Origin: an uncultured Flavobacteriales bacterium
GTDB taxonomy: Bacteria; Bacteroidota; Bacteroidia; Flavobacteriales; BACL11
Reading direction: 5' to 3'
Assembly: GCA_905612305.1 (NCBI GenBank)
Contig: CAJQRK010000005.1
Coordinates: 27,861 to 91,860 of the forward strand
Length of the DNA stretch: 64,000 bases
The position numbers and the translations under genes are program-made. Under the pieces are notes generated by a model, which saw only the letters and a program-made list of their open reading frames with translations, did no database searches and had not been told where the DNA came from. Shown in pieces: positions 1-8,513 of the stretch; position 1 is the stretch's first letter; each line of letters starts with the position of its first letter.

Positions 1-178
1 TATTAGTAAAGGTCATTGGCGTTTTTTCATTTGCTCTTAGTGCATTTACATTTACCTCATCCAATACTTTTCGCAGTGAAATACTGTCGCTAGGCTGCTG
101 AGCAAAGCCTATAAAAGGCAAAGCAAGCAGCACGGTCATAAAAGCTTCTGTGTTAAACATTTTTATTTTTGTTAACAT
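1..178 (-). CDS. TonB-dependent receptor, N-terminal fragment (truncated at window start)
   Basis: Reading from 178 leftwards gives MLTKIKMFNTEAFMTVLLALPFIGFAQQPSDSISLRKVLDEVNVNALRANEKTPMTFTN: signal peptide plus plug-domain start. Open to the window edge. An alternative start is at 160. Not in the supplied ORF track. Confidence 0.8.
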   Translation of the reverse strand, partial: MLTKIKMFNTEAFMTVLLALPFIGFAQQPSDSISLRKVLDEVNVNALRANEKTPMTFTN

Positions 179-181
179 TAT

Positions 182-204
182 CAGATAAGATGGGGTTTTA
201 TCTG
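182..204 (-). promoter_or_regulatory. Candidate expression-platform hairpin of the TPP riboswitch
   Basis: Perfect 7-bp inverted repeat CAGATAA / TTATCTG between the aptamer and the start codon; the minus-strand loop contains CCCC. Confidence 0.4.
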
Positions 205-227
205 TTTTATTTAATGTTACTCATTTT

Positions 228-292
228 CCTATTGTGAATTACCACATCAGGTTCAATGGGTGTGATCTCAGCCTTTCGGCACCCCTTTTAAG
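228..292 (-). promoter_or_regulatory. TPP (thiamine) riboswitch / THI element
   Basis: Minus strand reads GGGGTGCCGAAAGGCTGAGATCACACCCATTGAACCTGATGTGGTAATTC, with the conserved GGGGTGCC, GGCTGAGA, ACCC and GAACCTGAT blocks in order, upstream of the TonB receptor start. Confidence 0.93.
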
Positions 293-316
293 ATTTAACA
301 AAAATATAAATAGATT

Positions 317-814
317 TTAGATAATAGATATAAGAGAAGATATTTTTAAGATAGAATTTTCCGTTCTATTTTCTCCCTCTACTATAAAATAATCATGGCC
401 TAAATTTTCTAACTCCTGTTTGTAAATTTTAAAAAACTCCTGTCTATCATTTGGGTTTTCTCTTTGCTTGTCTGCCTGCCAAGGAATGTCAGGTTTGCAT
501 AAAAGATAAAAGCGTTTTTCTATTTTTTGTTTTTCAATTTGGGTTAAAATCCATTTATCACAACCTCCGTATTTGTACTTACTCCAAATTTTAATTGTGA
601 TTAAATCTGTGTCTAATAATTGAGAGCTGACTTCTGATTCTAATTGTCCTTGTGCAATGGATAGTAAATCATCTTTGATGTAACCTCTATCTAATGTATC
701 AATATAGGCTCGAGCAAATTCTTTAGTAAATGGAATATTGAAATGCTTAGATAATGCTTTGCAAAGAGTAGTTTTTCCACTACTTTCAGGGCCAGTTATA
801 ATTACTTTAAGCAT
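317..814 (-). CDS. NadR-like AAA-family ATPase/kinase
   Basis: P-loop GPESSGKTTLCKAL, then KEFARAYID and CKPDIPWQADKQRENPNDRQEFF, typical of the NadR kinase-like family; overlaps the start-proximal pnuC region. Confidence 0.8.
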   Translation of the reverse strand: MLKVIITGPESSGKTTLCKALSKHFNIPFTKEFARAYIDTLDRGYIKDDLLSIAQGQLESEVSSQLLDTDLITIKIWSKYKYGGCDKWILTQIEKQKIEKRFYLLCKPDIPWQADKQRENPNDRQEFFKIYKQELENLGHDYFIVEGENRTENSILKISSLISII

Positions 815-1403
815 CTATTTTTAGTCTCTTCATCCAAGAGAAATATCCGAAAATTGCAATAATGGCGTAGCTTATAAACAGTAAAGATGTAAGGTGAAGC
901 CCCATATTAAAATAGAGGTATGATGCAACTGCATCAATCACAATCCAATAAAGCCAATTCCCTAATATTTTTTTTGCAATCATATATGTTGCAAATACAC
1001 TAAATATGGCATTGAAGGAATCAACAATAGGCATTTTAGCATTAGTATAAGTAGCAAAATAGAAGCCCATTAAAAAAGTTAATATTGTTCCTGTTACTAA
1101 AATAAAAAGATGTTTACTAATACTCCACTCGATAATTTGTAAAGATTGTTCTTTTTTGTTCCAATGATAATAGCCGTAAAAAGCCATAAATAAATAAAAT
1201 ATTTGCAAGCCAGTTTGCGAGTATAGTTGTGCGAAAAGACAAATATAAATATAAAGTGATGCGCTAATTACGCCAGCACCCCAACACCAAATATTTTCCT
1301 TTGCTGCCAGTATTATATATAGGATGGAAAAAAAAACTGCAACACACTCAATAATGCTACAATTGAGATTTAGGTTATTTAAGAAAAGAGCTATTTCACT
1401 CAT
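807..1403 (-). CDS. pnuC: PnuC-family nicotinamide riboside (or PnuT-type thiamine) transporter
   Basis: Polytopic protein with ENIWCWGAGVISASLYIYICLFAQLYSQTGLQIFYLFMAFYGYYHW, a PnuC-family signature. Confidence 0.85.
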   Translation of the reverse strand: MSEIALFLNNLNLNCSIIECVAVFFSILYIILAAKENIWCWGAGVISASLYIYICLFAQLYSQTGLQIFYLFMAFYGYYHWNKKEQSLQIIEWSISKHLFILVTGTILTFLMGFYFATYTNAKMPIVDSFNAIFSVFATYMIAKKILGNWLYWIVIDAVASYLYFNMGLHLTSLLFISYAIIAIFGYFSWMKRLKIDA

Positions 1404-1426
1404 AAATCATCTCTTTGTGAAAATAC

Positions 1427-2164
1427 TTAGCAATTATGTACTGCGGCAGCTATTTCTATAATCAGACTCTCATCTTTTTCAATAGCATTACCTACAACAA
1501 TAATATCAGCTCCTGCTTTGCAATTAGCAATTGCTTTTTTACCACTGCCAATCCCACCTCCAATAATTATTGGGCAGTCCACTGAGTTCCTAACGTTTGC
1601 TATCATTTCTACTGAAATTGGATTTTTAGCTCCACTTCCCCCATCCATAAAGATAAGCTTTAGCCCCAGCATTTCTCCAGCCATGGCGGTACAAGCTGCC
1701 ACTGCATTTTTATCAGCCGGGATTGGAATAGTGTTACTCATATAAGATGCAGTAGTAGGTTTTCCGCTATCAATCAGCATATATCCAGTAGGCAGTACTT
1801 CCAATGAGGATTGTTTTAGAATAGGGGCTGTAATTACTTGCTTTCCAATTAACATATCTGCATTTCTTCCAGAAATTAAGGATAGGAAAAGTATTCCATC
1901 TGCTTTGTTGTTTACTTGCATTGTATCTCCAGGAAATAATACTACAGGAATATCGCAATTGGATTTTATAGTAGAGATGCAAGAGTCTAAACTGTCATTG
2001 GTAAGTAAAGAGCCTCCTACAAAAAAGAAATCAGTGTGTGCTAATTTTGCTTTTTCAATAGTACTAATTAAAGTATTGGCATCTTGCTTATCTGGGTCAA
2101 CTAAAATAGCAAAAAGTTTCTTTCCAGCTTTTTTGCTTTCAATTATGTGATTGTAAATATTCAT
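1427..2164 (-). CDS. Geranylgeranylglyceryl/heptaprenylglyceryl phosphate synthase family protein
   Basis: TIM-barrel protein with AILVDPDKQ, FFVGGSL, LFPGDTMQV, YMLIDSGKPT and PIIIGGGIGSGKKA. Start probably at 2164 (MNIYNHI) rather than 2188. Confidence 0.85.
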   Translation of the reverse strand: MNIYNHIIESKKAGKKLFAILVDPDKQDANTLISTIEKAKLAHTDFFFVGGSLLTNDSLDSCISTIKSNCDIPVVLFPGDTMQVNNKADGILFLSLISGRNADMLIGKQVITAPILKQSSLEVLPTGYMLIDSGKPTTASYMSNTIPIPADKNAVAACTAMAGEMLGLKLIFMDGGSGAKNPISVEMIANVRNSVDCPIIIGGGIGSGKKAIANCKAGADIIVVGNAIEKDESLIIEIAAAVHNC

Positions 2165-2168
2165 AATG

Positions 2169-2756
2169 TCATTTCTGTTTGCAAACATACACTAAATAGT
2201 GATTATGTATTTTTTGATAATTCAAGATTAATTGGGTGTTTCTGAATTCAGCCGTAATTTCCCCTTTTTCCAAGCTTTTAAATGGATGAAGTTTTATGTC
2301 AGCAATAAAATCGACTTCTCCTTTTTGGTACCATTTAAAAACAGCCTCCTTGCAGCACCAAATAAGTGTTGCTTTTTCAGCCGTTAAGCCTTTCAAGTTA
2401 TTTGTTGAAACAAATTTTGAAGAAACTCTTAGTGCTTTTTCTGATATTTCTTCAATATCTATACCTACTTGTTGTTGGCTTATAATGATAGCGACTAATC
2501 CTTTGGAGTGAGAAATTGAGATATAGCCCCCATTATTTAATTCAGGAGCGCCAAATGCATTGTAAGAAATTGAATAGTTAGGATTAATTTCATTCAGCAA
2601 TAAACGGCTTGCCTCCCATTCTTTTTTTCGTTTTTCAGTATTGAAATTAGCTGTATTTATTGTGTTAGATAATTGCAGTAATTCTTCTAGGGTTTCTGTG
2701 ATTTTCCAAATAGCAATAATGCAGTTTTGTGTAGTTGTGTTGCAAATAACTCCCAT
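2169..2756 (-). CDS. 4'-phosphopantetheinyl transferase superfamily protein
   Basis: ISISHSKGLVAIIIS, VGIDIEEIS and WCCKEAVFKW motifs of the Sfp/AcpT superfamily. Confidence 0.85.
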   Translation of the reverse strand: MGVICNTTTQNCIIAIWKITETLEELLQLSNTINTANFNTEKRKKEWEASRLLLNEINPNYSISYNAFGAPELNNGGYISISHSKGLVAIIISQQQVGIDIEEISEKALRVSSKFVSTNNLKGLTAEKATLIWCCKEAVFKWYQKGEVDFIADIKLHPFKSLEKGEITAEFRNTQLILNYQKIHNHYLVYVCKQK

Positions 2757-2793
2757 ATCTTAAATAATTGGGGGCTAAAATAATAATATTGGT

Positions 2794-2801
2794 TATCTTT
2801 G
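2794..2801 (+). promoter_or_regulatory. Bacteroidota-type -7 element (TAnnTTTG)
   Basis: TATCTTTG 21 nt before the probable ahcY ATG at 2822. Confidence 0.55.
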
Positions 2802-2821
2802 CAAACCTTAAAAAATTAAAA

Positions 2822-4129
2822 ATGGAAACGGAAACTATGAACTACAAAGTAAAAGATATCTCATTAGCAGAATGGGGAAGAAAAGAAATGACTTTGGCTG
2901 AGGCCGAAATGCCAGGATTAATGTCAATAAGAGAAGAGTTTGGTGATAGTAAACCGTTGGCTGGAGCTAGAATTGCAGGTTGTTTGCACATGACTATTCA
3001 GACTGCTGTATTAATTGAAACGTTAGTTCATTTAGGGGCTGAGGTTACTTGGTCGTCTTGTAATATATTTTCTACTCAGGATCAAGCGGCAGCTGCAATT
3101 GCAGTAAAAGGTGTTCCTGTCTTTGCCTGGAAAGGTTTAAGTGAAGAAGAATTTGATTGGTGTATTTTGCAAACCCTTACTGCATTTGAAGGTGGAAAAT
3201 CTTTGAATATGATCTTGGATGATGGTGGTGATTTAACCAATATGGTCTTTGATAGATTTCCGGAAATGGTTACTGATATTAAAGGGCTTTCAGAAGAAAC
3301 TACTACTGGAGTACACAGACTATATGAAAGAATGAAAAAAGGAACACTTTTAATGCCTGCTATTAATATTAACGATTCGGTTACCAAATCAAAATTTGAT
3401 AATAAATACGGCTGTAAAGAATCTTTAGTAGATGCTATCCGTAGAGCTACTGATGTGATGATGGCAGGAAAAGTTGCTATTGTTGCGGGTTACGGTGATG
3501 TAGGCAAGGGTTCTGCCGCTTCTTTAAGAGGCGCAGGCGCAAGAGTTGTCGTAACTGAAATTGATCCTATCTGTGCACTACAAGCTGCTATGGATGGTTT
3601 TGCAGTAAAAAGAATGGATGATGCGTGTAAAAATGCAGATATTATTGTAACAACTACAGGAAATAAAGACATTATTCAAGCGCGTCATTTTGAAACAATG
3701 AAAGACAAAACAATTGTGTGTAATATCGGTCATTTTGACAATGAAATTGATGTAACTTGGTTAAATGATAATTGGGGACATACTAAGGATACCGTAAAAC
3801 CTCAGGTTGACATATATACGATTGACGGTAAAGATATTATTCTGCTTGCAGAAGGTAGATTGGTAAATTTAGGTTGTGCAACTGGGCATCCTTCTTTTGT
3901 GATGTCAAATTCTTTTACTAACCAAGTATTGGCACAATTAGAATTGTGGAATAATACTAATAATTATAAAAATGAAGTTTATATGTTGCCTAAGCATTTA
4001 GATGAAAAAGTTGCTAGATTGCATCTTGCAAAAATTGGTGTTGAGTTAGAAACTTTACGTTCTGATCAAGCGGAATATATTGGAGTAAAAGTAGGAGGTC
4101 CTTACAAGCCAGAATACTATAGATACTAA
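2822..4129 (+). CDS. ahcY: Adenosylhomocysteinase
   Basis: [58 protein letters not shown], and C-terminal [16 protein letters not shown] opens at 2768 but the likely start is METETMNYK at 2822. Confidence 0.97.
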   Translation: METETMNYKVKDISLAEWGRKEMTLAEAEMPGLMSIREEFGDSKPLAGARIAGCLHMTIQTAVLIETLVHLGAEVTWSSCNIFSTQDQAAAAIAVKGVPVFAWKGLSEEEFDWCILQTLTAFEGGKSLNMILDDGGDLTNMVFDRFPEMVTDIKGLSEETTTGVHRLYERMKKGTLLMPAININDSVTKSKFDNKYGCKESLVDAIRRATDVMMAGKVAIVAGYGDVGKGSAASLRGAGARVVVTEIDPICALQAAMDGFAVKRMDDACKNADIIVTTTGNKDIIQARHFETMKDKTIVCNIGHFDNEIDVTWLNDNWGHTKDTVKPQVDIYTIDGKDIILLAEGRLVNLGCATGHPSFVMSNSFTNQVLAQLELWNNTNNYKNEVYMLPKHLDEKVARLHLAKIGVELETLRSDQAEYIGVKVGGPYKPEYYRY

Positions 4130-4190
4130 TTTTAGATATTTAGTGTTTATATAAAATGGCAGAGTCTAAAGCCCTGGCAATTGAACTTTT

Positions 4191-4619
4191 TTAATTATAA
4201 ATATGCATTTGACTTCCCTGCAAGCTCGAATGATACTGCTTAAGAGGAAGTAAGGCAGGAGCATTTGCGGCAGCACCATCTTGTTCTAGTAAAAACGCAG
4301 AAGTGCAACAGCCACAATAAGCAATTCCTGCATTAACAGAATCAATATGTGAACAAGCTAGTGAAGGCTCGTAACTACAATTTCTATCATATACTTTATA
4401 GTCGTCTCCCACCCCGTGATAAATGATGATTCCTTCAACTCCTTCTTCATTTAATAGAGGTACATCAAAAATGGAGTTGCCGGAAACTTGCAAATCGCTA
4501 TATTCTGGCAAGCTCAAATCTATAAGAATATTTACATAAACCTCTTCAATGTAATTGTCTTTTGAATTACAACTTGCAATTAATAGGCTAATACTAAAGA
4601 TGTAAATACTTGATTTCAT
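4191..4619 (-). CDS. Small Rieske-like lipoprotein
   Basis: Lipoprotein signal MKSSIYIFSISLLIASCNSK; YKVYDRNCSYEPSLACSHID...YCGCCTSAFLLEQDGAAANAPALLPLKQYHSSLQGSQMHIYN matches the Rieske-like fold pattern of a recurring Flavobacteriia family. Start set at internal Met. Confidence 0.6.
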   Translation of the reverse strand: MKSSIYIFSISLLIASCNSKDNYIEEVYVNILIDLSLPEYSDLQVSGNSIFDVPLLNEEGVEGIIIYHGVGDDYKVYDRNCSYEPSLACSHIDSVNAGIAYCGCCTSAFLLEQDGAAANAPALLPLKQYHSSLQGSQMHIYN

Positions 4620-4731
4620 GATTGCAATTTTACAAAAAAGAAATGGATTTATCATTCCTCGAGGTATGAAAATATTTATATCTTTACGACCTTCTAAAAT
4701 CAGAATTTACATTTAAACGAAACAGTATACC

Positions 4732-7700
4732 ATGTTGAGAAAAATTTACTTGATAGCGGCATTAGCATTAATATCAACCCTTGCTTTTGCACAAACAGGA
4801 ACCTTGAAAGGAGTGATATCAGACGCAATGAGTGGAGAGCCTATCCCGTTTGCAAATATTATCATTGAAAAGAATGGAAATCAATCAGCAGGAACTACTA
4901 CTGATTTTGATGGAAACTATATTATTAAACCAGTTGAGCCAGGGAATTATACCATTAAAGCTACATTTGTTGGTTATGGTACGGTTGAGGTTACTGGGGT
5001 TATTGTTTCCGCAAATAAAATTACTTTTCAGGACGTAAAATTGCAAGAGGGTATTGCAATTGGAGAAGTAAAGATTATTGCGTATAAAAAACCGTTATTG
5101 GATCAGGATAATCTTTCAGGAGAAACAAAAACAGCTGAAGAAATTGTTGCTTTGCCAACAAGATCTATAAATTCAATTGCAGCTACAACTGCTGGGATTT
5201 ACCAGCAAGATGAAGGGTCTGAGGTAAATGTCAGGGGATCAAGAGGAGACGCAACTGAATACTATGTTGATGGAATTAAGGTGAGAGGAAGTATGGGAGT
5301 GCCAACTTCAGGTATTGAACAAATCACTGTAATTACTGGTGGTTTACCTGCACAATATGGGGATGCAACTGGGGGTATTATCTCGGTAACCACTAAAGGG
5401 CCTTCTAATAAAATGTTTGGAGGTATTGAGTTTGAATCCTCTTCATTATTTGATGGTTACAACTACAATTTATTAGGATTTGCACTTTCTGGCCCTATTT
5501 TGAAAAAGCGTAATACAGATGGCTCAAAAGGAAGTTCAATAATTGGTTATTTCTTAGCAGGAGAATTCAGATCCGTTGACGATACTGACCCTTCAGCAAT
5601 TGGAAGGTGGAAGGTAAAAAACGATAAGCTAGAGTGGTTAAAAGATAATCCTTTTCAAGTAGCCCCAAATGCAACAGCAGGATTCTTAAGTACTTCTGAT
5701 TTTTTAACAGCAACAGATTTTGAGAATACGCAAGCAAAACAAAATGCACACAACAACAAATTTAACATATCAGGGAAATTAGATTTTAAACCAGGAAAGA
5801 ATACTTTTTTGTCTTTAGGAGGTAATTACTATACAAAAAAATCTCGTGATTTTTCAGCTTCTCGCTCAATGTTTTCATGGGAAGATAATAGAGAGACGAG
5901 CGAACAAACTTATCGTTTATTTGGGAAGCTAACACAAAAATTTGGCTCAGCAGAATCGAATGAGGAAAATAGTAGTTCGACTATTAAAAATGCCTTTTTT
6001 ACTTTACAAGCAGACTATACAAATAACAAATATACTTTTGGAGACGCAAACCATAAAGATAACATATTTAATTATGGCTATGTAGGCAAATTCACAACTC
6101 ATAAAGCGCCAACTTATGAGAATGGTAGCGCTGTTGATTCTACTTCTGGAACTATATATACGGGTAGAGTGTTAGGTGGTTGGGCTGATACTTTGTATGA
6201 ATATGCTCCTGGAGGGTTAAATATAGGCCTAGAAAATTATACAAATGCTTATTATGATATGTTTTCGGATTATGGGATGACCTCCTATATGGCTCCGTTT
6301 GGTATTGGAGATGCAAATGATGGAGTAATAAGAACAGCAGCAGATTTACAAGGACAAGGGTTGACGAATGGAGGCTCTCCAGCCTCGGTATATTCTCTTT
6401 TTAGTAATCACGGATCATGGTATGGCTATTCTGTTAAACAAGAAAATACCCAATTTGCTTTTAAGGCATCTGGTTCAGCTGATATAAAATCACATGAGTT
6501 CTCTTTTGGGTTTGAGTTTGAAGAAAGAAAAGATTACTATTGGCGATTTAATGCAGTATCAAATAGCACATCCCCATCTATATGGACATTAATGAGACAA
6601 CAAGCCAACAAGCATATAATGGAATTGGATTTAGCCAATCCTCATCCTGTTTTTGATATTCACGGTACATATCAAGATACGGTTAATTACGATCGTTTAA
6701 ATGCTGATTTAGATCCAAAAACTGGCAACCCAACTGGAGAATTTCAATCTTGGTTTGATAGAGAATTAAGGATCTCATTAGATAAAGACCCAAATGGAGT
6801 AGAGTTTATAGATATTGATTCCTATGATCCATCAACTTTCAGTTTAGATATGTTTAATGCTGATGAATTATTAAACAGTGGTTCGTCAATAGTTTATTAT
6901 TATGGATATGATATTTACGGTAACAAGACGAATACTCACAATACTTTAAAAGACTTCTTTAATTATGAGGATAATAATGGTAACAATACAAGAAATATAG
7001 CGCCATACAATCCTATATACCAAGCAGGATATATACAAGATAAATTTGCTATTGAAGATTTAATTTTTAATATTGGAGTAAGAGTAGATCGTTTTGATGC
7101 AAACCAAAAGGCGTTAAAAGATAAATTTTTACTTTATAATGCACATGATGCATCAGCAAACACAGATCTAATTAACTCTACAAATATTCCATCCACTATT
7201 GGTGATGATTATGTGGTGTATGTTGATGACATTTCTAATGCATCAACAATTGTTGGCTATAGAAATGGAAGTAATTGGTACAATGCAGATGGATTAGAAA
7301 TTTCTGATCCATCTTTATTGGCTGAGGCTGCTGGCGGAAAAATTGCACCTTACTTAACTGATCAATCGATTATTGATGATAGTCTTGGAAGAGTTAATAT
7401 TTCTGCATTTAAAGATTATAAGCCCGAAACAATTTTTATGCCAAGGATTGCTTTCTCTTTCCCAATTTCGGATGAGGCACAGTTCTTTGCGCATTATGAC
7501 GTATTAACACAAAGACCTCCAGAAGGAAATAGAATAGAACCAGTTGATTATTTATTTATGGAAGATAGAGTGGGGGCAACTTTAAATAATCCTGATCTAA
7601 AACCTGAGAGAACAGTTGATTATGAGCTAGGCTTTGCTAAAACATTGTCATTACGCTCTGCTTTAAAAATTTCTGCATTTTATAAAGAATTAAGAGACAT

Positions 7701-8484
7701 GATTCAAATAACAAATGTATTGTCGGCTTATCCTGCACAATACTATACTTATGGTAATATTGATTTTAGTACAGTAAAAGGGATGTCAGTTAATTATGAT
7801 TTAAGAAGAACTAATAATGTGCAAATGACCGCAAATTATACTTTGCAATTTGCGGATGGTACAGGTTCTAATGCAACATCAGGGCAGGATTTAGTGAATA
7901 CAGGTCAACCAAATCTAAGAACTACAATTCCACTTGCATACGATCAGCGACATGCAATTTCAGCATCAGTTGATTATCATTATGGTAATGGTAAAGACTA
8001 TAATGGTCCCGTATGGTTTAATTCCAAAGTATTCCAGAATTCTGGGGCTAATGTAATGATGTCAGCAGGTTCAGGAGTTCCTTATTCAAGGCAATCAAAT
8101 ATCACTCAAGAGGCTGCTTCAGGAATTAATGATCGCTCTACTTTAGAAGGAAGCCTAAATGGATCTCGCTTACCATGGCAATTCCGTGTAAATGCTAAAA
8201 TAAACAAAGAGTTCGAAATTAAATGGAGTGATAAAAAGAGCTCACATATTAATGTATATGTGCAAGTTCAAAATTTATTTGATGCTCGGAATATTATTAA
8301 TGTTTATCGTGCTACAGGAAACCCAGAGGATGATGGATATTTAACAGCAGCAGCTTCTCAAAATTCAATAGAATCTAGAAATGATGAAAATGCGTTTAGG
8401 TATTTATACTCATTAGCAGTTAATAATCCTGAACATTATAGTTTACCACGAATGTGGAGAGCCGGATTGAGTATTAAATTTTAA
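4732..8484 (+). CDS. TonB-dependent receptor with N-terminal carboxypeptidase-regulatory-like domain
   Basis: Signal peptide; GTLKGVISDAMSGEPIPFANIIIEKNGNQSAGTTTDFDGNYIIKPVEPGNYTIKATFVGYG; plug EVNVRGSRGDATEYYVDGIKVRG; C-terminal barrel ending SLPRMWRAGLSIKF. Confidence 0.93.
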   Translation: MLRKIYLIAALALISTLAFAQTGTLKGVISDAMSGEPIPFANIIIEKNGNQSAGTTTDFDGNYIIKPVEPGNYTIKATFVGYGTVEVTGVIVSANKITFQDVKLQEGIAIGEVKIIAYKKPLLDQDNLSGETKTAEEIVALPTRSINSIAATTAGIYQQDEGSEVNVRGSRGDATEYYVDGIKVRGSMGVPTSGIEQITVITGGLPAQYGDATGGIISVTTKGPSNKMFGGIEFESSSLFDGYNYNLLGFALSGPILKKRNTDGSKGSSIIGYFLAGEFRSVDDTDPSAIGRWKVKNDKLEWLKDNPFQVAPNATAGFLSTSDFLTATDFENTQAKQNAHNNKFNISGKLDFKPGKNTFLSLGGNYYTKKSRDFSASRSMFSWEDNRETSEQTYRLFGKLTQKFGSAESNEENSSSTIKNAFFTLQADYTNNKYTFGDANHKDNIFNYGYVGKFTTHKAPTYENGSAVDSTSGTIYTGRVLGGWADTLYEYAPGGLNIGLENYTNAYYDMFSDYGMTSYMAPFGIGDANDGVIRTAADLQGQGLTNGGSPASVYSLFSNHGSWYGYSVKQENTQFAFKASGSADIKSHEFSFGFEFEERKDYYWRFNAVSNSTSPSIWTLMRQQANKHIMELDLANPHPVFDIHGTYQDTVNYDRLNADLDPKTGNPTGEFQSWFDRELRISLDKDPNGVEFIDIDSYDPSTFSLDMFNADELLNSGSSIVYYYGYDIYGNKTNTHNTLKDFFNYEDNNGNNTRNIAPYNPIYQAGYIQDKFAIEDLIFNIGVRVDRFDANQKALKDKFLLYNAHDASANTDLINSTNIPSTIGDDYVVYVDDISNASTIVGYRNGSNWYNADGLEISDPSLLAEAAGGKIAPYLTDQSIIDDSLGRVNISAFKDYKPETIFMPRIAFSFPISDEAQFFAHYDVLTQRPPEGNRIEPVDYLFMEDRVGATLNNPDLKPERTVDYELGFAKTLSLRSALKISAFYKELRDMIQITNVLSAYPAQYYTYGNIDFSTVKGMSVNYDLRRTNNVQMTANYTLQFADGTGSNATSGQDLVNTGQPNLRTTIPLAYDQRHAISASVDYHYGNGKDYNGPVWFNSKVFQNSGANVMMSAGSGVPYSRQSNITQEAASGINDRSTLEGSLNGSRLPWQFRVNAKINKEFEIKWSDKKSSHINVYVQVQNLFDARNIINVYRATGNPEDDGYLTAAASQNSIESRNDENAFRYLYSLAVNNPEHYSLPRMWRAGLSIKF

Positions 8485-8513
8485 TAAAAGTAAGACAAGA
8501 AAACAGATTTTAT

